Origin: Thermodesulfobacteriota bacterium
GTDB taxonomy: Bacteria; Desulfobacterota; Thermodesulfobacteria; Thermodesulfobacteriales; Thermodesulfatatoraceae
Direction of reading: 5' to 3'
DNA: 28,667 nucleotides
NCBI GenBank assembly: GCA_013154385.1
Contig: JAADCO010000039.1
Coordinates: 1 to 28,667, forward strand
Shown: piece after piece, positions 1 through 7,537 of the stretch
Layout: the number at the start of each line of letters is the position of its first letter
Numbering within the stretch: the stretch's first letter is position 1
Position numbers and translations under genes: made by a program
The notes under the pieces: model-generated
Told to the model about the DNA's origin: nothing
Seen by the model: only the letters and a program-made list of their open reading frames with translations
The model's database searches: none

Positions 1-1511
1 CCCAGCTCCGTGGGTTTCAAGGCGCCCTTTTCCGTTTCCACGTAGCCCCTTTCCTTGATGGTCGAAACGATCTGCGCGTAGGTGGACGGGCGCCCGATGC
101 CCTTTTCCTCCAGGGTGCGGATGAGCGTGGCCTCCGTGTAGCGCGGAGGCGGCTGGGTGAAGTGCTGTTTGGGCTCGACCTTTTCCAGACGCAGTTCTTC
201 CTGGGGTTCGAGCTTGGGGAGAGAGCCTTCCTCCTCTTCCTCCTCCGGGCGATAGAGGATGAGGAAACCCGGATGCAGGAGCACGAGACCGCTTGAGAGC
301 AGTTCGTAGTCCCCGGCGGTGATGTGGATCTCGGTGCGCTCGAAGAGGGCCTCTTTCATCTGCGAGGCCACAAAGCGCCGGAAGATGAGCTCGTAGAGGA
401 GATATTCGTCCTTTGAGAGATAGCCCTTGAGGCTTTCCGGGGTCCGCGCCAGCGAAGTGGGACGGATGGCCTCGTGGGCTTCCTGCGCGCTCTTGCGGCT
501 CTTGTAAACCGGAGGCTTGGGCGGCAGGAAATCAGGGCCGAACTTCTCCTTGATGAAGGCCCGGGCCTCTTCCTGCGCCTCCTTGGCCACCCGCACGGAG
601 TCCGTGCGCATGTAGGTGATGAGACCCACGGCGCCTTCTTCGCCGATCTCCACGCCTTCGTAGAGGCGCTGGGCCAGCATCATGGTCTTTTTGGCCGAAA
701 ACCGGAGACGCCGCCAGGCCTCCTGCTGGAGGGTGCTCGTGATGAAGGGAGGTGCCGGATGGCGGCGGACTTTCTTCTTTTCTATGCGCGAGACGACGAA
801 GGGAAGCCTCTGCAACTCCTCGACGATGGCCTTGGCCTCGGCCTCGTTGCGGGGCTTGATGGGCTTTCCCTTGTATCTCTTGAGGCGCGCAACGAGGGGG
901 CCCTTCTCACTCCGCAGGAGGACCTCGATGGTCCAGTACTCCTCGGGGACGAAGGCCTCGCGTTCCCGCTCGCGTTCACAGACGAGACGCAGGGCCACGG
1001 ACTGGACGCGTCCGGCAGAAAGCCCTCTTTTCACCTTTTCCCAGAGGAGCGGGGAGAGGTTGTATCCCACCAGGCGGTCGAGGATGCGTCGGGCCTTCTG
1101 GGATTCGAACTTTCTTTCGTCAAGCTCCGAGGGTTTGGCCAGGGCCTCGCGCACGCCCCTTTCCGTCAGCTCGTAGAGCAAGAGGCGGCGAATGGGTTTT
1201 CCCAGTTCCTTGAGCTCTTCGGCGATGTGGAAGGCAATGGCTTCACCTTCTCGGTCCGGGTCCGGGCCGAGATAGATTTCCTGGGCCTTCTTGGCCGCGG
1301 CCTTGAGCTTCTTGAGGACTTCCTTTTTGCCGCGGATGGTGACGTATTCCGGCTCGAAGCCGTTGTCTATCTTTACGCCCAGACGGCTCTTGGGCAGGTC
1401 TTTCACGTGCCCCACCGAGGCTTCGACTTCGAAGTCCTTGCCCACGATCTTCTTGATGGTGCGCACCTTGGTGGGAGACTCAACGATGATCAAACCCTTC
1501 TTCATCTTCAT
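1..1511 (-). CDS. topA: DNA topoisomerase I, partial (3' end beyond window)
   Basis: Type IA topoisomerase that relaxes negative supercoils by transient cleavage of one strand. About 503 codons are visible and the C-terminal zinc-ribbon part lies outside the window. The N-terminus (KKGLIIVESPTK) starts the Toprim fold, followed by the acidic metal-binding motif DPDREGEAIAFH. The catalytic tyrosine is in GLITYMRTDS, about residue 300, and PSTYAQIVSTI lies near the cut end. Two ATGs are possible (1511 and 1505); AGAAGG just upstream is too close to the first and well spaced for the second, so MKKGLIIVES may be the real N-terminus. The start overlaps the end of dprA by 32 nt, so translation is probably coupled. 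dprA-topA adjacency is common in bacteria. Identification is secure from the motifs. Confidence 0.96.
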   Translation of the reverse strand, partial: MKMKKGLIIVESPTKVRTIKKIVGKDFEVEASVGHVKDLPKSRLGVKIDNGFEPEYVTIRGKKEVLKKLKAAAKKAQEIYLGPDPDREGEAIAFHIAEELKELGKPIRRLLLYELTERGVREALAKPSELDERKFESQKARRILDRLVGYNLSPLLWEKVKRGLSAGRVQSVALRLVCEREREREAFVPEEYWTIEVLLRSEKGPLVARLKRYKGKPIKPRNEAEAKAIVEELQRLPFVVSRIEKKKVRRHPAPPFITSTLQQEAWRRLRFSAKKTMMLAQRLYEGVEIGEEGAVGLITYMRTDSVRVAKEAQEEARAFIKEKFGPDFLPPKPPVYKSRKSAQEAHEAIRPTSLARTPESLKGYLSKDEYLLYELIFRRFVASQMKEALFERTEIHITAGDYELLSSGLVLLHPGFLILYRPEEEEEEGSLPKLEPQEELRLEKVEPKQHFTQPPPRYTEATLIRTLEEKGIGRPSTYAQIVSTIKERGYVETEKGALKPTEL

Positions 1512-2592
1512 TGACCTTCTGGTAAAAGTTTCCAGCCAATCCTTTGGCCAGGCCCTTCAGTTCAAGGGCGAGAAGGATACCCGAAAGTCGGGAAACTTCC
1601 AGCCCTGTTTTCTGGGCCAGGTCGTCCACGTGTATCGGATAGACCTCCAAATGCCCTAAAACTTTGGCCTCCGCCGGCGGAAGTGTCAACTCCTTGACGC
1701 TACCTTCCGGGACCGGCCCCTCAAGACCCAGGGCTTCGAGGACCTGGGAGGGCGAGTCCACCGGGAGGGCGCCCTCGCGCATGAGACGATGGCAACCCCG
1801 GCTCCGATGGGAATAGACACTTCCGGGAACAGCCATGACTTCACGACCCTGCTCTCCGGCGAGGCGGGCCGTGATCAACGATCCGGAACGCGGGCTTGCT
1901 TCCACCACCAGGACTCCGAGGCTGAGGCCGCTGATGAGGCGATTGCGCAGGGGAAAGTGATGCGGTTTGGGCTCGGTGCCCAGGGGAAACTCGGTGACCA
2001 CCGCTCCCCGGGACTCCAGGATCTCCTGAAGGAGGGGGCGGTTTTCCTGAGGATAGGGACGGTCGAGACCGCAACCGAGAACGGCTACGGTGTGCCCGCC
2101 GGCCCGGAGGGCTCCGCGATGTGCCGCGGCGTCAATACCCACGGCCAGGCCGCTCACGATGTCAAGCCCGGCGCGCGCCAGCTCAAAGGCCCATTCCTGC
2201 GCCACCCGCCGTCCGTAGGACGTGGCCGCGCGCGATCCCACCACGGCGAGCGGATGCCCTTCCGTCGGGAAGGACCCACGGACGAAGAGGACCGGCGGCG
2301 GATCGGCTATCTCGCGGAGAAGGGGAGGATAGGCTTCCTCAACGATGGTGAGCGCCCGTGCGCCCAGGTCTCCGAGCCGTTCGCATTCCTCCCGCGCCCG
2401 TCTGAGGGTTTTTTTCTCCTGCGCCAGGCCTTCGATCACCGCGGAGGGGAACCCGGCCTGGCGGAGCTTCTCTCGGGGGAGGGAAAAGACCCGGGACGGC
2501 TGGCCGGCAAGGGCCACGAGTCTCTGGAACCGGAGAGGCCCAAGCCCCGGGATCAGGCTCAAGGCCAGGGTGCAAAGGGCCTCTTCGTTCAT
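1480..2592 (-). CDS. dprA: DNA-processing protein DprA
   Basis: DprA binds incoming single-stranded DNA during natural transformation and loads RecA on it. The 370-residue protein has the expected three parts: an N-terminal helix-hairpin-like region (about 1-65, LSLIPGLGPLRFQRL), a Rossmann-like core (about 75-285) with VVGSRAATSYG, SGLAVGIDAAAHRGAL and the PRSGSLITARLAGEQGR stretch, and a C-terminal winged-helix-like region (about 305-360, VDDLAQKTGLEVSRLSG). Its ATG overlaps the TGA of the upstream kinase-like gene (ATGA) and its tail overlaps topA by 32 nt, so it is embedded in one long transcript. A full-length dprA alone does not show competence, since it is widespread in non-competent bacteria. 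Confidence 0.95.
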   Translation of the reverse strand: MNEEALCTLALSLIPGLGPLRFQRLVALAGQPSRVFSLPREKLRQAGFPSAVIEGLAQEKKTLRRAREECERLGDLGARALTIVEEAYPPLLREIADPPPVLFVRGSFPTEGHPLAVVGSRAATSYGRRVAQEWAFELARAGLDIVSGLAVGIDAAAHRGALRAGGHTVAVLGCGLDRPYPQENRPLLQEILESRGAVVTEFPLGTEPKPHHFPLRNRLISGLSLGVLVVEASPRSGSLITARLAGEQGREVMAVPGSVYSHRSRGCHRLMREGALPVDSPSQVLEALGLEGPVPEGSVKELTLPPAEAKVLGHLEVYPIHVDDLAQKTGLEVSRLSGILLALELKGLAKGLAGNFYQKVNEDEEGFDHR

Positions 2593-3242
2593 TTAGACCG
2601 CTGGATGCCCCTGAAGAAGAGGTCGAGATTGTTCTCCGCGGTGCTGGTCTCCACGAAGGGAGAGAGGAGTTCTCGCCCCAGGGTGAAAAACTGGTTTTCC
2701 GGGGGAAGGTCCTTGTTCAAGTAAAAGGATGCCTTGGGACCGCTTTCCGTCTTTTCCGTGGTGATGGTGAGCTCTCCGTTGTTTTCCACGAGATCCGGGA
2801 CCAGCCACCAGAAGAGGGCGCAAAGGCCCTGCTTTATCTGCCCGGGAGGGGCGAAAAACATGAGTGGTTCCGGGGCCAAGCGGAGTTCCTTCTTGACCTG
2901 ATGCTTGAACCGCAGGTCTCCTTCCCAGAGGGTGACGAGTTCTTCGAGGAGCTGATTGACGTCGAGCGTGGTCGCCGACTCTTCGGTGACCTCGTTTATG
3001 GTGTTAAGTATCTTTCGCAGGCGCTCGACCTGGTCGTCTATCTGGGAGAGCTTGGCCAGCTGTTGTTCGATTATCTGGCGGCACTCCTCGTCGAGATCCT
3101 TCATCATGCGGGCGAAAGAGGCCTTCATCAGCTCCATCTGCATCGAAAGGATCTGCAGAGGCCCGCTCATGTTGTGGACCAACCCCTGGACCAAGTGTCC
3201 GCAAGCCGCCTTATGCAATAGATTGCGACATAGATCGTCCAT
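2589..3242 (-). CDS. Degenerate histidine kinase-like protein
   Basis: A 217-residue protein with a recognisable dimerisation/H-box segment near the N-terminus: GLVHNMSGPLQIL, with the candidate phospho-acceptor at His23, then a long helical hairpin to about residue 110. The C-terminal half keeps the outline of an ATPase domain (FKHQVKKELRL, QIKQGLCALFWWLV, GELTITTEK) but the N-box asparagines, the DxGxG box and the GTGLGL box are all missing. There are no membrane segments or sensor domain. It overlaps the preceding HD-GYP gene by 32 nt and dprA by 4 nt. A Spo0B-like phosphotransfer role or a pseudo-kinase partner of the two adjacent response regulators is plausible, but that is inference. 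Family assignment is moderate; activity is unknown. Confidence 0.75.
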   Translation of the reverse strand: MDDLCRNLLHKAACGHLVQGLVHNMSGPLQILSMQMELMKASFARMMKDLDEECRQIIEQQLAKLSQIDDQVERLRKILNTINEVTEESATTLDVNQLLEELVTLWEGDLRFKHQVKKELRLAPEPLMFFAPPGQIKQGLCALFWWLVPDLVENNGELTITTEKTESGPKASFYLNKDLPPENQFFTLGRELLSPFVETSTAENNLDLFFRGIQRSK

Positions 3243-4692
3243 AATCCTCCCCGCTCAGAGACTTGTCTTCTTGCCATACCCGGACAAAGGCCTCCGCCAC
3301 CTCGGGGTCGAACTGGGTTCCGGCGTGGCGAAGGATTTCCTCCACGGCTGCTTCACGAGGGAGGGGGGGACGATAGGGACGAACGGACGTCATCGCATCG
3401 TAAGTGTCGGCTACCGCCAGCACTCGGGCCAGAAGAGGGATGTCCTCCCCGGCCAGACCATCCGGGTAACCCCTCCCATCCCAGCGTTCGTGATGATGCT
3501 TGATGATTTCCACTTCCTGCCTGAGAAGACCTATGTAGCCGACAATTTCCGCCCCGATCAGAGGGTGCTTTTTGATGATTTCGTATTCTTCTGGTGTCAA
3601 ACGCCCTGGCTTAAGCAAAATATAATCCTTGATCCCTACTTTACCTATATCGTGCAAATGGCCCGCAACCTTTAGGCTCTCTAGCTCGTCGTTGGAAAGC
3701 CCCATTTCCTTCCCGATAAGGAGGGCGATTTGGGTGACACGTTCCGAGTGCTCCTTGGTGTAGGGGTCCTTGGCTTCGAGCGTCTTGACCAGGGCCCTCA
3801 GGGCGTCGTGAAGGTTGAGGAGGATGCTCTCGTAGAGGATGAAGTTTTCCGCCAGCGGTGCGGCGCGCTCCAAGATGAGGTTCACGGCAAAGAGGTCGTC
3901 CTGGGTGTAGTTTTCCCGGCGGCAGAGGACGAGGACCCCGAAGCTTTCGTTCTTGATGGAGAAAGGGGCGCTCAAAAGGGCCTTTTGTCCGTTGAGGGAG
4001 GGCAGGAGATAGGGAAGCCCCTCTCGCAGGCATTTGGAGACGGGATTGTCGTCGAAAAAGTCTATGGTGGAGGGCTTGTCGCTGAAGCCTTCCCAGACTT
4101 CGGGCACGAGCTTCTTGTGTTCCAGATCAAGGAGATAGAAAACCACTTCCTCCGAAGCGGTAAACTCCCGGCTGAGGTTGATTATCTCCCGGTAGAGTTC
4201 CTGCAGGCTGGCGCTGGAGGTGAGGCGGTCGCTCACCGTGAAAAGGAGGGTCTGTTCCCGCGTCTTTTGCTTGAGAAGATTGAGGAGCTGTTGGTACTCG
4301 CTGTCTTTGGGGAGGTCTTTCCGCTGGCGGATCTTCTTGAGGGCCTGCTCCAGCTGTTTGGCGGTGAAGGGCTTTATGAGGAAGTCCACCGCTCCGTTGC
4401 GCAGGGCCTCCACCGTGATCTCCAGGGAGGGATAGCTGGTCATGAGGATGACGGGGATCTCGAAATGGCTCTGACGGATGAGCTTGAGGACCTCAAGGCC
4501 CCCCAGGCCGGGCATGTTGATGTCGAGTAAGACGACGTCTATGGGATACTTGTTGAGCAGGTCCAGGGCCTCGTAACCGTTGCGTGCTTCAAAGGGCCGA
4601 CAACCCTCAAGGCTTGAGATCAGGAGCGAGAGGTTCTCCCGGAGAACATCTTCGTCGTCCACGATGAGCACGTTCAAGGTCTGCTTGGCCAT
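3211..4692 (-). CDS. Response regulator with GAF and HD-GYP domains (cyclic-di-GMP phosphodiesterase)
   Basis: A 493-residue cytoplasmic regulator with three domains. Residues about 5-125 are a receiver (VDDED acidic pocket, phospho-acceptor Asp57 in LLDINMPG, Lys107 in KPF). Residues about 150-290 look like a GAF domain. Residues about 295-475 are HD-GYP, with the HD pair His347-Asp348 in HLHDIGKVG and the signature HHHERWDGRGYPDG (GYP 408-410). HD-GYP domains hydrolyse cyclic-di-GMP, and all signature residues are present, so activity is expected. The start shares one base with the stop of the upstream response regulator (TAATG), and the end overlaps the kinase-like gene. Next to flagellar genes, a role in motility versus attachment is likely. 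Confidence 0.93.
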   Translation of the reverse strand: MAKQTLNVLIVDDEDVLRENLSLLISSLEGCRPFEARNGYEALDLLNKYPIDVVLLDINMPGLGGLEVLKLIRQSHFEIPVILMTSYPSLEITVEALRNGAVDFLIKPFTAKQLEQALKKIRQRKDLPKDSEYQQLLNLLKQKTREQTLLFTVSDRLTSSASLQELYREIINLSREFTASEEVVFYLLDLEHKKLVPEVWEGFSDKPSTIDFFDDNPVSKCLREGLPYLLPSLNGQKALLSAPFSIKNESFGVLVLCRRENYTQDDLFAVNLILERAAPLAENFILYESILLNLHDALRALVKTLEAKDPYTKEHSERVTQIALLIGKEMGLSNDELESLKVAGHLHDIGKVGIKDYILLKPGRLTPEEYEIIKKHPLIGAEIVGYIGLLRQEVEIIKHHHERWDGRGYPDGLAGEDIPLLARVLAVADTYDAMTSVRPYRPPLPREAAVEEILRHAGTQFDPEVAEAFVRVWQEDKSLSGEDYGRSMSQSIA

Positions 4693-5279
4693 TATTTCAT
4701 CTTTTCGATGAGTATCTTTTTGATGGCTTCGAATTCGTCCTCTTCGAGGAAACCCTCCCGGCGCAGGCGGGCGAGCCTCTCGAGTTCCGAAAGGAGTCCC
4801 TCCGGGCCGGTCTCTCGCCCTATGGCGGAAACTTCCTTCAGGCGCTCGTAGGCCTTCTTGAGGTCTTCGAGCAGCCGGCGGTTTTCCTTTTCAAGAAGGA
4901 TGCGGGCGCAGGCGTTGTCCACGCTCACCCGCAGCTCTTCCAGGCTGAAGGGTTTACGGATGTAGTCGTAGGCTCCCTCCTTCAGGGCCTCGATGGCCGA
5001 CTCAAGCGTGGCGTAGCCGGTGATGATGATGACCAAGAGGTGCGGTTGGAGCCTCTTGGCCTCTTTTAAGAGTTCTATGCCGCTCATCCCAGGCATCTTG
5101 ATGTCCGTGATCAAAAGGTCAAAAAACTCCTCTTTGAGGAGATCCAAGGCTTCCAGGCCGTTGGCCGCGAGCTTGATCTCCCGCCCCGCATCCTGAAGCT
5201 CCTCAAAGAGGAGGGCACGAAGCGGCCGTTCATCCTCGGCAATGAGGAGTTTCAAAGGTTCCCTTTCTTTCTCCTGCAC
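4692..5279 (-). CDS. Response regulator with C-terminal coiled coil and SHOCT-like segment
   Basis: A 195-residue protein. The receiver domain (about 8-125) has Glu15-Asp16, phospho-acceptor Asp59 in LLITDIKMPG, the ITGYAT switch region and Lys109 in KPFS. No DNA-binding or enzymatic output domain follows. Instead there is a charged helix (about 125-160), then LERLARLRREGFLEEDEFEA, which resembles the short C-terminal SHOCT domain (a Leu-rich helix, G-F/I-L, then E-EF). The start used is a GTG at 5279, 5 nt after the flaG stop; a TTG eight codons downstream has the better upstream purine tract (GAAAGG) and could be the true start. It probably acts by protein contact, for example on the neighbouring HD-GYP protein or kinase-like protein; that is inference. 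Confidence 0.85.
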   Translation of the reverse strand: MQEKEREPLKLLIAEDERPLRALLFEELQDAGREIKLAANGLEALDLLKEEFFDLLITDIKMPGMSGIELLKEAKRLQPHLLVIIITGYATLESAIEALKEGAYDYIRKPFSLEELRVSVDNACARILLEKENRRLLEDLKKAYERLKEVSAIGRETGPEGLLSELERLARLRREGFLEEDEFEAIKKILIEKMK

Positions 5280-5284
5280 CTGGC

Positions 5285-5650
5285 TTAGACCCGGGCTTCA
5301 AAGAGAATGCCTACCAGTTCGTCGAGCTTCTCGCGAATGCGAAGGAGCTCTTCCGGTGGAATCTGCCGAATGACCTCGTTGGTCTTGGGGTCAACCACCT
5401 GGACGACGATCTCTCCCGTCTTCTCATCCACGTTGAATACCAAACGAACGTTCAGCCTTTCAAGCTCTTCCTGGACCGCGCCTATCATCTCTTTGAGGTT
5501 CTGGGGGTCCTGCTGCTCCGGTGAGGAGGCGGGAGGGTTCCCGGCCTCCTTCTTGGAGAAGGCAGTGGGGGAGCGGGCCCCTTCCTGCTTCATCCCCGTC
5601 TGGGTCATGGGGGTTTCGTTGATGCGATTGACCACTTCTCCGACTTGCAT
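5285..5650 (-). CDS. flaG: FlaG family flagellar protein
   Basis: A 121-residue protein with the FlaG pattern: a low-complexity polar N-terminus (about 1-50), then LNVRLVFNVDEKTGEIVVQV and VIRQIPPEELLRIREKL in the C-terminal half. FlaG proteins influence flagellar filament length and usually sit beside fliD/fliS. The ATG is preceded by a strong AAGGAGGT ribosome binding site at 6-nt spacing, which fixes the start. It follows the small helical gene by 16 nt and precedes the response regulator by 5 nt, so flagellar and signalling genes share this transcript. No flagellin, fliD or fliS is visible in the window. Confidence 0.9.
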   Translation of the reverse strand: MQVGEVVNRINETPMTQTGMKQEGARSPTAFSKKEAGNPPASSPEQQDPQNLKEMIGAVQEELERLNVRLVFNVDEKTGEIVVQVVDPKTNEVIRQIPPEELLRIREKLDELVGILFEARV

Positions 5651-5666
5651 GTCACGACCTCCTTGT

Positions 5667-5930
5667 TCAGTGTAGCCATCCCTGTTTGTAACGCGATTCC
5701 AAAACGGCTTGTTTGGCCAGGGCCAGGTTGGCCAGTTCTTCTTCCTCGCTCAGTGCCTGACGCACCAGAGGGAGGTCTTCGGCCTCGAAGGCCGCTTTCT
5801 TGAGGAAGTAGAGCAGGTCGTGCTTGAGCTGCATCAAAGCTTTCAGCTTGCGGAAGTTCTCCTCCTTCAAAGCCTCGCGACAACTCTTGTTCAATTGACG
5901 CAATTGACGAAGAAGCTCCTTTCCGTTCAC
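5667..5930 (-). CDS. Small helical protein, possibly FliT/FlgN-like flagellar chaperone
   Basis: An 87-residue protein, almost entirely predicted helix and strongly charged, without membrane segments or cysteines. The size, helical content and position directly upstream of flaG fit a FliT- or FlgN-type export chaperone, but I see no decisive motif, so this is a tentative assignment from context. The start is GTG at 5930, supported by GGAGGT about 8 nt upstream. It is the first gene of the minus-strand chain running into topA, and a sigma-28-like promoter lies about 60 nt upstream. Confidence 0.6.
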   Translation of the reverse strand: MNGKELLRQLRQLNKSCREALKEENFRKLKALMQLKHDLLYFLKKAAFEAEDLPLVRQALSEEEELANLALAKQAVLESRYKQGWLH

Positions 5931-5992
5931 CGCCTTACCTCCGCTCTTTTTTTCGACAAAATGGCCGCTAAGCCGGGTGTTTTCTTCTAACC

Positions 5993-6020
5993 ATTTCGGC
6001 GGTGCGATGACCCAACTAAA
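5993..6020 (-). promoter_or_regulatory. Candidate sigma-28 (FliA) promoter for the flaG chain
   Basis: On the minus strand, TTTA is followed by 16 nt and then GCCGAAAT, close to the flagellar sigma-28 pattern TAAA-N14-16-GCCGATAT/A (seven of eight bases in the -10 element). It lies in the 152-nt gap between pyrE and the first gene of the flaG chain, about 60 nt before the GTG start. The rest of this gap (5931-6082) holds only T-rich sequence after pyrE without a clear terminator hairpin. The call is by eye and context. Confidence 0.4.
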
Positions 6021-6082
6021 ATTTGGAACCAGAGAAACGAAACGAAAAAAGGCGGCAAAAGCGAGGAAAGACGCGAAAAAGC

Positions 6083-6652
6083 TTATTTGGAGGGATTCTT
6101 GACGCGAGAAAGGAACTCTTCGATGTCAAATATGGCTTCAAAGTCAAGCCCGGCCCGTTCGATGGCCTCTTTCCCGCCTTCTTTTCTGTCCACCAGGGCG
6201 ATGACCGCCACCACGTCTAAGCCGGCATCCTGCGCCCTTTTCACGGCCTTGAGACTCGAACCTCCCGTGGTGACCACGTCCTCGAGGATCACGCTTCGCC
6301 AGCCTGGCTGAACGAAGCCCTCGAGGAAGTTTCCCGTGCCGTGGCCCTTGGCTTCCTTGCGCACGATGAAGCCTTCGAGGGGGTGTCCCTCAAGGCCGGC
6401 CTGGAAGCACACGGCAGAGACCAGGGGATCGGCCCCCAGGGTGAGCCCGCCCACGGCCTGGGGAGAGAACTTTTGGGCCCTTTCCCAGAGGAGGCGACCG
6501 ATGAGCGGAAAGGCGCGCGCCGAAAGGGTGACCTTCTTGCAATCCAGATAGTAGGGGCTGATCTTTCCCGAAGCCAGACGGAAGCCTTCTTCGGAATAGA
6601 GGAACGCCCGCTCGAAGAGGAGTTCGAAAAGGGCCTTTCTCTCTTCACTCAT
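6083..6652 (-). CDS. pyrE: Orotate phosphoribosyltransferase
   Basis: Joins orotate to PRPP to give OMP in pyrimidine synthesis. The 189-residue protein shows SGKISPYYLDCKK (about 28-40), the catalytic loop region RKEAKGHGTGNFLEG (about 98-112) and the PRPP-binding motif VILEDVVTTGGSSL (about 121-134). The chosen ATG (6652) overlaps the end of argB by 8 nt and has GGAG 8 nt upstream; an in-frame upstream extension would run back through argB and does not look like the family. Last gene of the minus-strand set from the DsrE-family gene onward. Confidence 0.95.
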   Translation of the reverse strand: MSEERKALFELLFERAFLYSEEGFRLASGKISPYYLDCKKVTLSARAFPLIGRLLWERAQKFSPQAVGGLTLGADPLVSAVCFQAGLEGHPLEGFIVRKEAKGHGTGNFLEGFVQPGWRSVILEDVVTTGGSSLKAVKRAQDAGLDVVAVIALVDRKEGGKEAIERAGLDFEAIFDIEEFLSRVKNPSK

Positions 6653-7532
6653 GGAGGATCTCCGTGCCCACCCCGCGGTCGGTGAAGATTTCCAGGAGAA
6701 CGGCGTGCGGGACCCGGCCGTCAATGATGTGCGCCTTCTTGACCCCGGAAAGAAGGGCCTTGCGGGCGCTCTTGAGCTTCGGGATCATCCCCCCGCGCGC
6801 CACGCCGGCTTCGAGAAGTTCCTCAAGGTCTCTCAAAGTGAGGGAGGAAAGGAGCTTTCCCTCCGTGTCCTTCACGCCCTCGACATCCGTGAGATAGATG
6901 AGCTTTTCCGCCTTGAGCGCACCGGCAATGGCCCCGGCCACCAGATCGGCGTTGATGTTGTAGGCCTGCCCGTCGGGCCCCACGCCCACGGGGGCGATGA
7001 CCGGCAGGAACCCCCTTTCCATGAGGGTCTCGAGCACTTCGGGATTGACTTCCTTCACCTTTCCCACGCGCCCGATGTCTATGATCTCCGGCGGACGATC
7101 CTCCCCGGAGTACTTGTAGATCTGCATCTTTTCCGCCACCACCATGTCGCCGTCCCGGCCGGAAAGCCCCACGGCCCGCCCACCGTGGCGGTTTATGAGG
7201 CTCACGATCCCCTTGTTCACCGTGCCCACGAGGACCATCTCGACCACGCTCATGGTGGCGTCGTCCGTGACCCTTTGCCCCTCGACGAAAACGGGCTTGA
7301 TGCCCATCCGGTCCATGACCTCGCTGATCTGAGGCCCGCCGCCGTGGACGATCACCGGGCGAAGCCCCACGTATTTCATGAGGACCACGTCCTGGGCAAA
7401 GGCTTCCTTCAGTTCCTCGTTCACCATGGCGTGGCCACCGTACTTGATGACCACGGTCTTTCCGTAGAATTGACGAAGATAGGGCAGGGCTTCGATGAGG
7501 ACCTTGGCGCGTATCTCGTAGCTGATCTCCAT
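6645..7532 (-). CDS. argB: Acetylglutamate kinase
   Basis: Phosphorylates N-acetylglutamate in arginine synthesis. The 295-residue amino-acid-kinase-fold protein has TVVIKYGGHAMV near residue 25-36, the substrate loop VIVHGGGPQI, GLSGRDGDMV, NINADLVAGAIAGAL and VARGGMIPKLKSA near the C-terminus, all typical of ArgB. Length is normal. The ATG lies 5 nt after the stop of the sugar-kinase-like gene and has only a weak ribosome binding site, consistent with translational coupling. The long N-terminal segment before YGKTVVIK resembles arginine-sensitive ArgB forms, but feedback control cannot be judged here. Confidence 0.96.
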   Translation of the reverse strand: MEISYEIRAKVLIEALPYLRQFYGKTVVIKYGGHAMVNEELKEAFAQDVVLMKYVGLRPVIVHGGGPQISEVMDRMGIKPVFVEGQRVTDDATMSVVEMVLVGTVNKGIVSLINRHGGRAVGLSGRDGDMVVAEKMQIYKYSGEDRPPEIIDIGRVGKVKEVNPEVLETLMERGFLPVIAPVGVGPDGQAYNINADLVAGAIAGALKAEKLIYLTDVEGVKDTEGKLLSSLTLRDLEELLEAGVARGGMIPKLKSARKALLSGVKKAHIIDGRVPHAVLLEIFTDRGVGTEILHE

Positions 7533-7537
7533 GGTGT

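Noticed and set aside
474..1514. Long open frame on the plus strand opposite topA
   Set aside because: It is the antisense of the topoisomerase coding sequence; the translated product has no family motifs, while the minus strand shows the complete Toprim and YMRTDS motifs.
3211..3242. Two overlaps of exactly 32 nt (HD-GYP/kinase-like and dprA/topA)
   Set aside because: The sequences of the two overlaps are unrelated, and the topA start may be 6 nt later, so equal lengths are probably coincidence.
6021..6082. Intrinsic terminator after pyrE
   Set aside because: There are T-runs on the minus strand but no GC stem before them.
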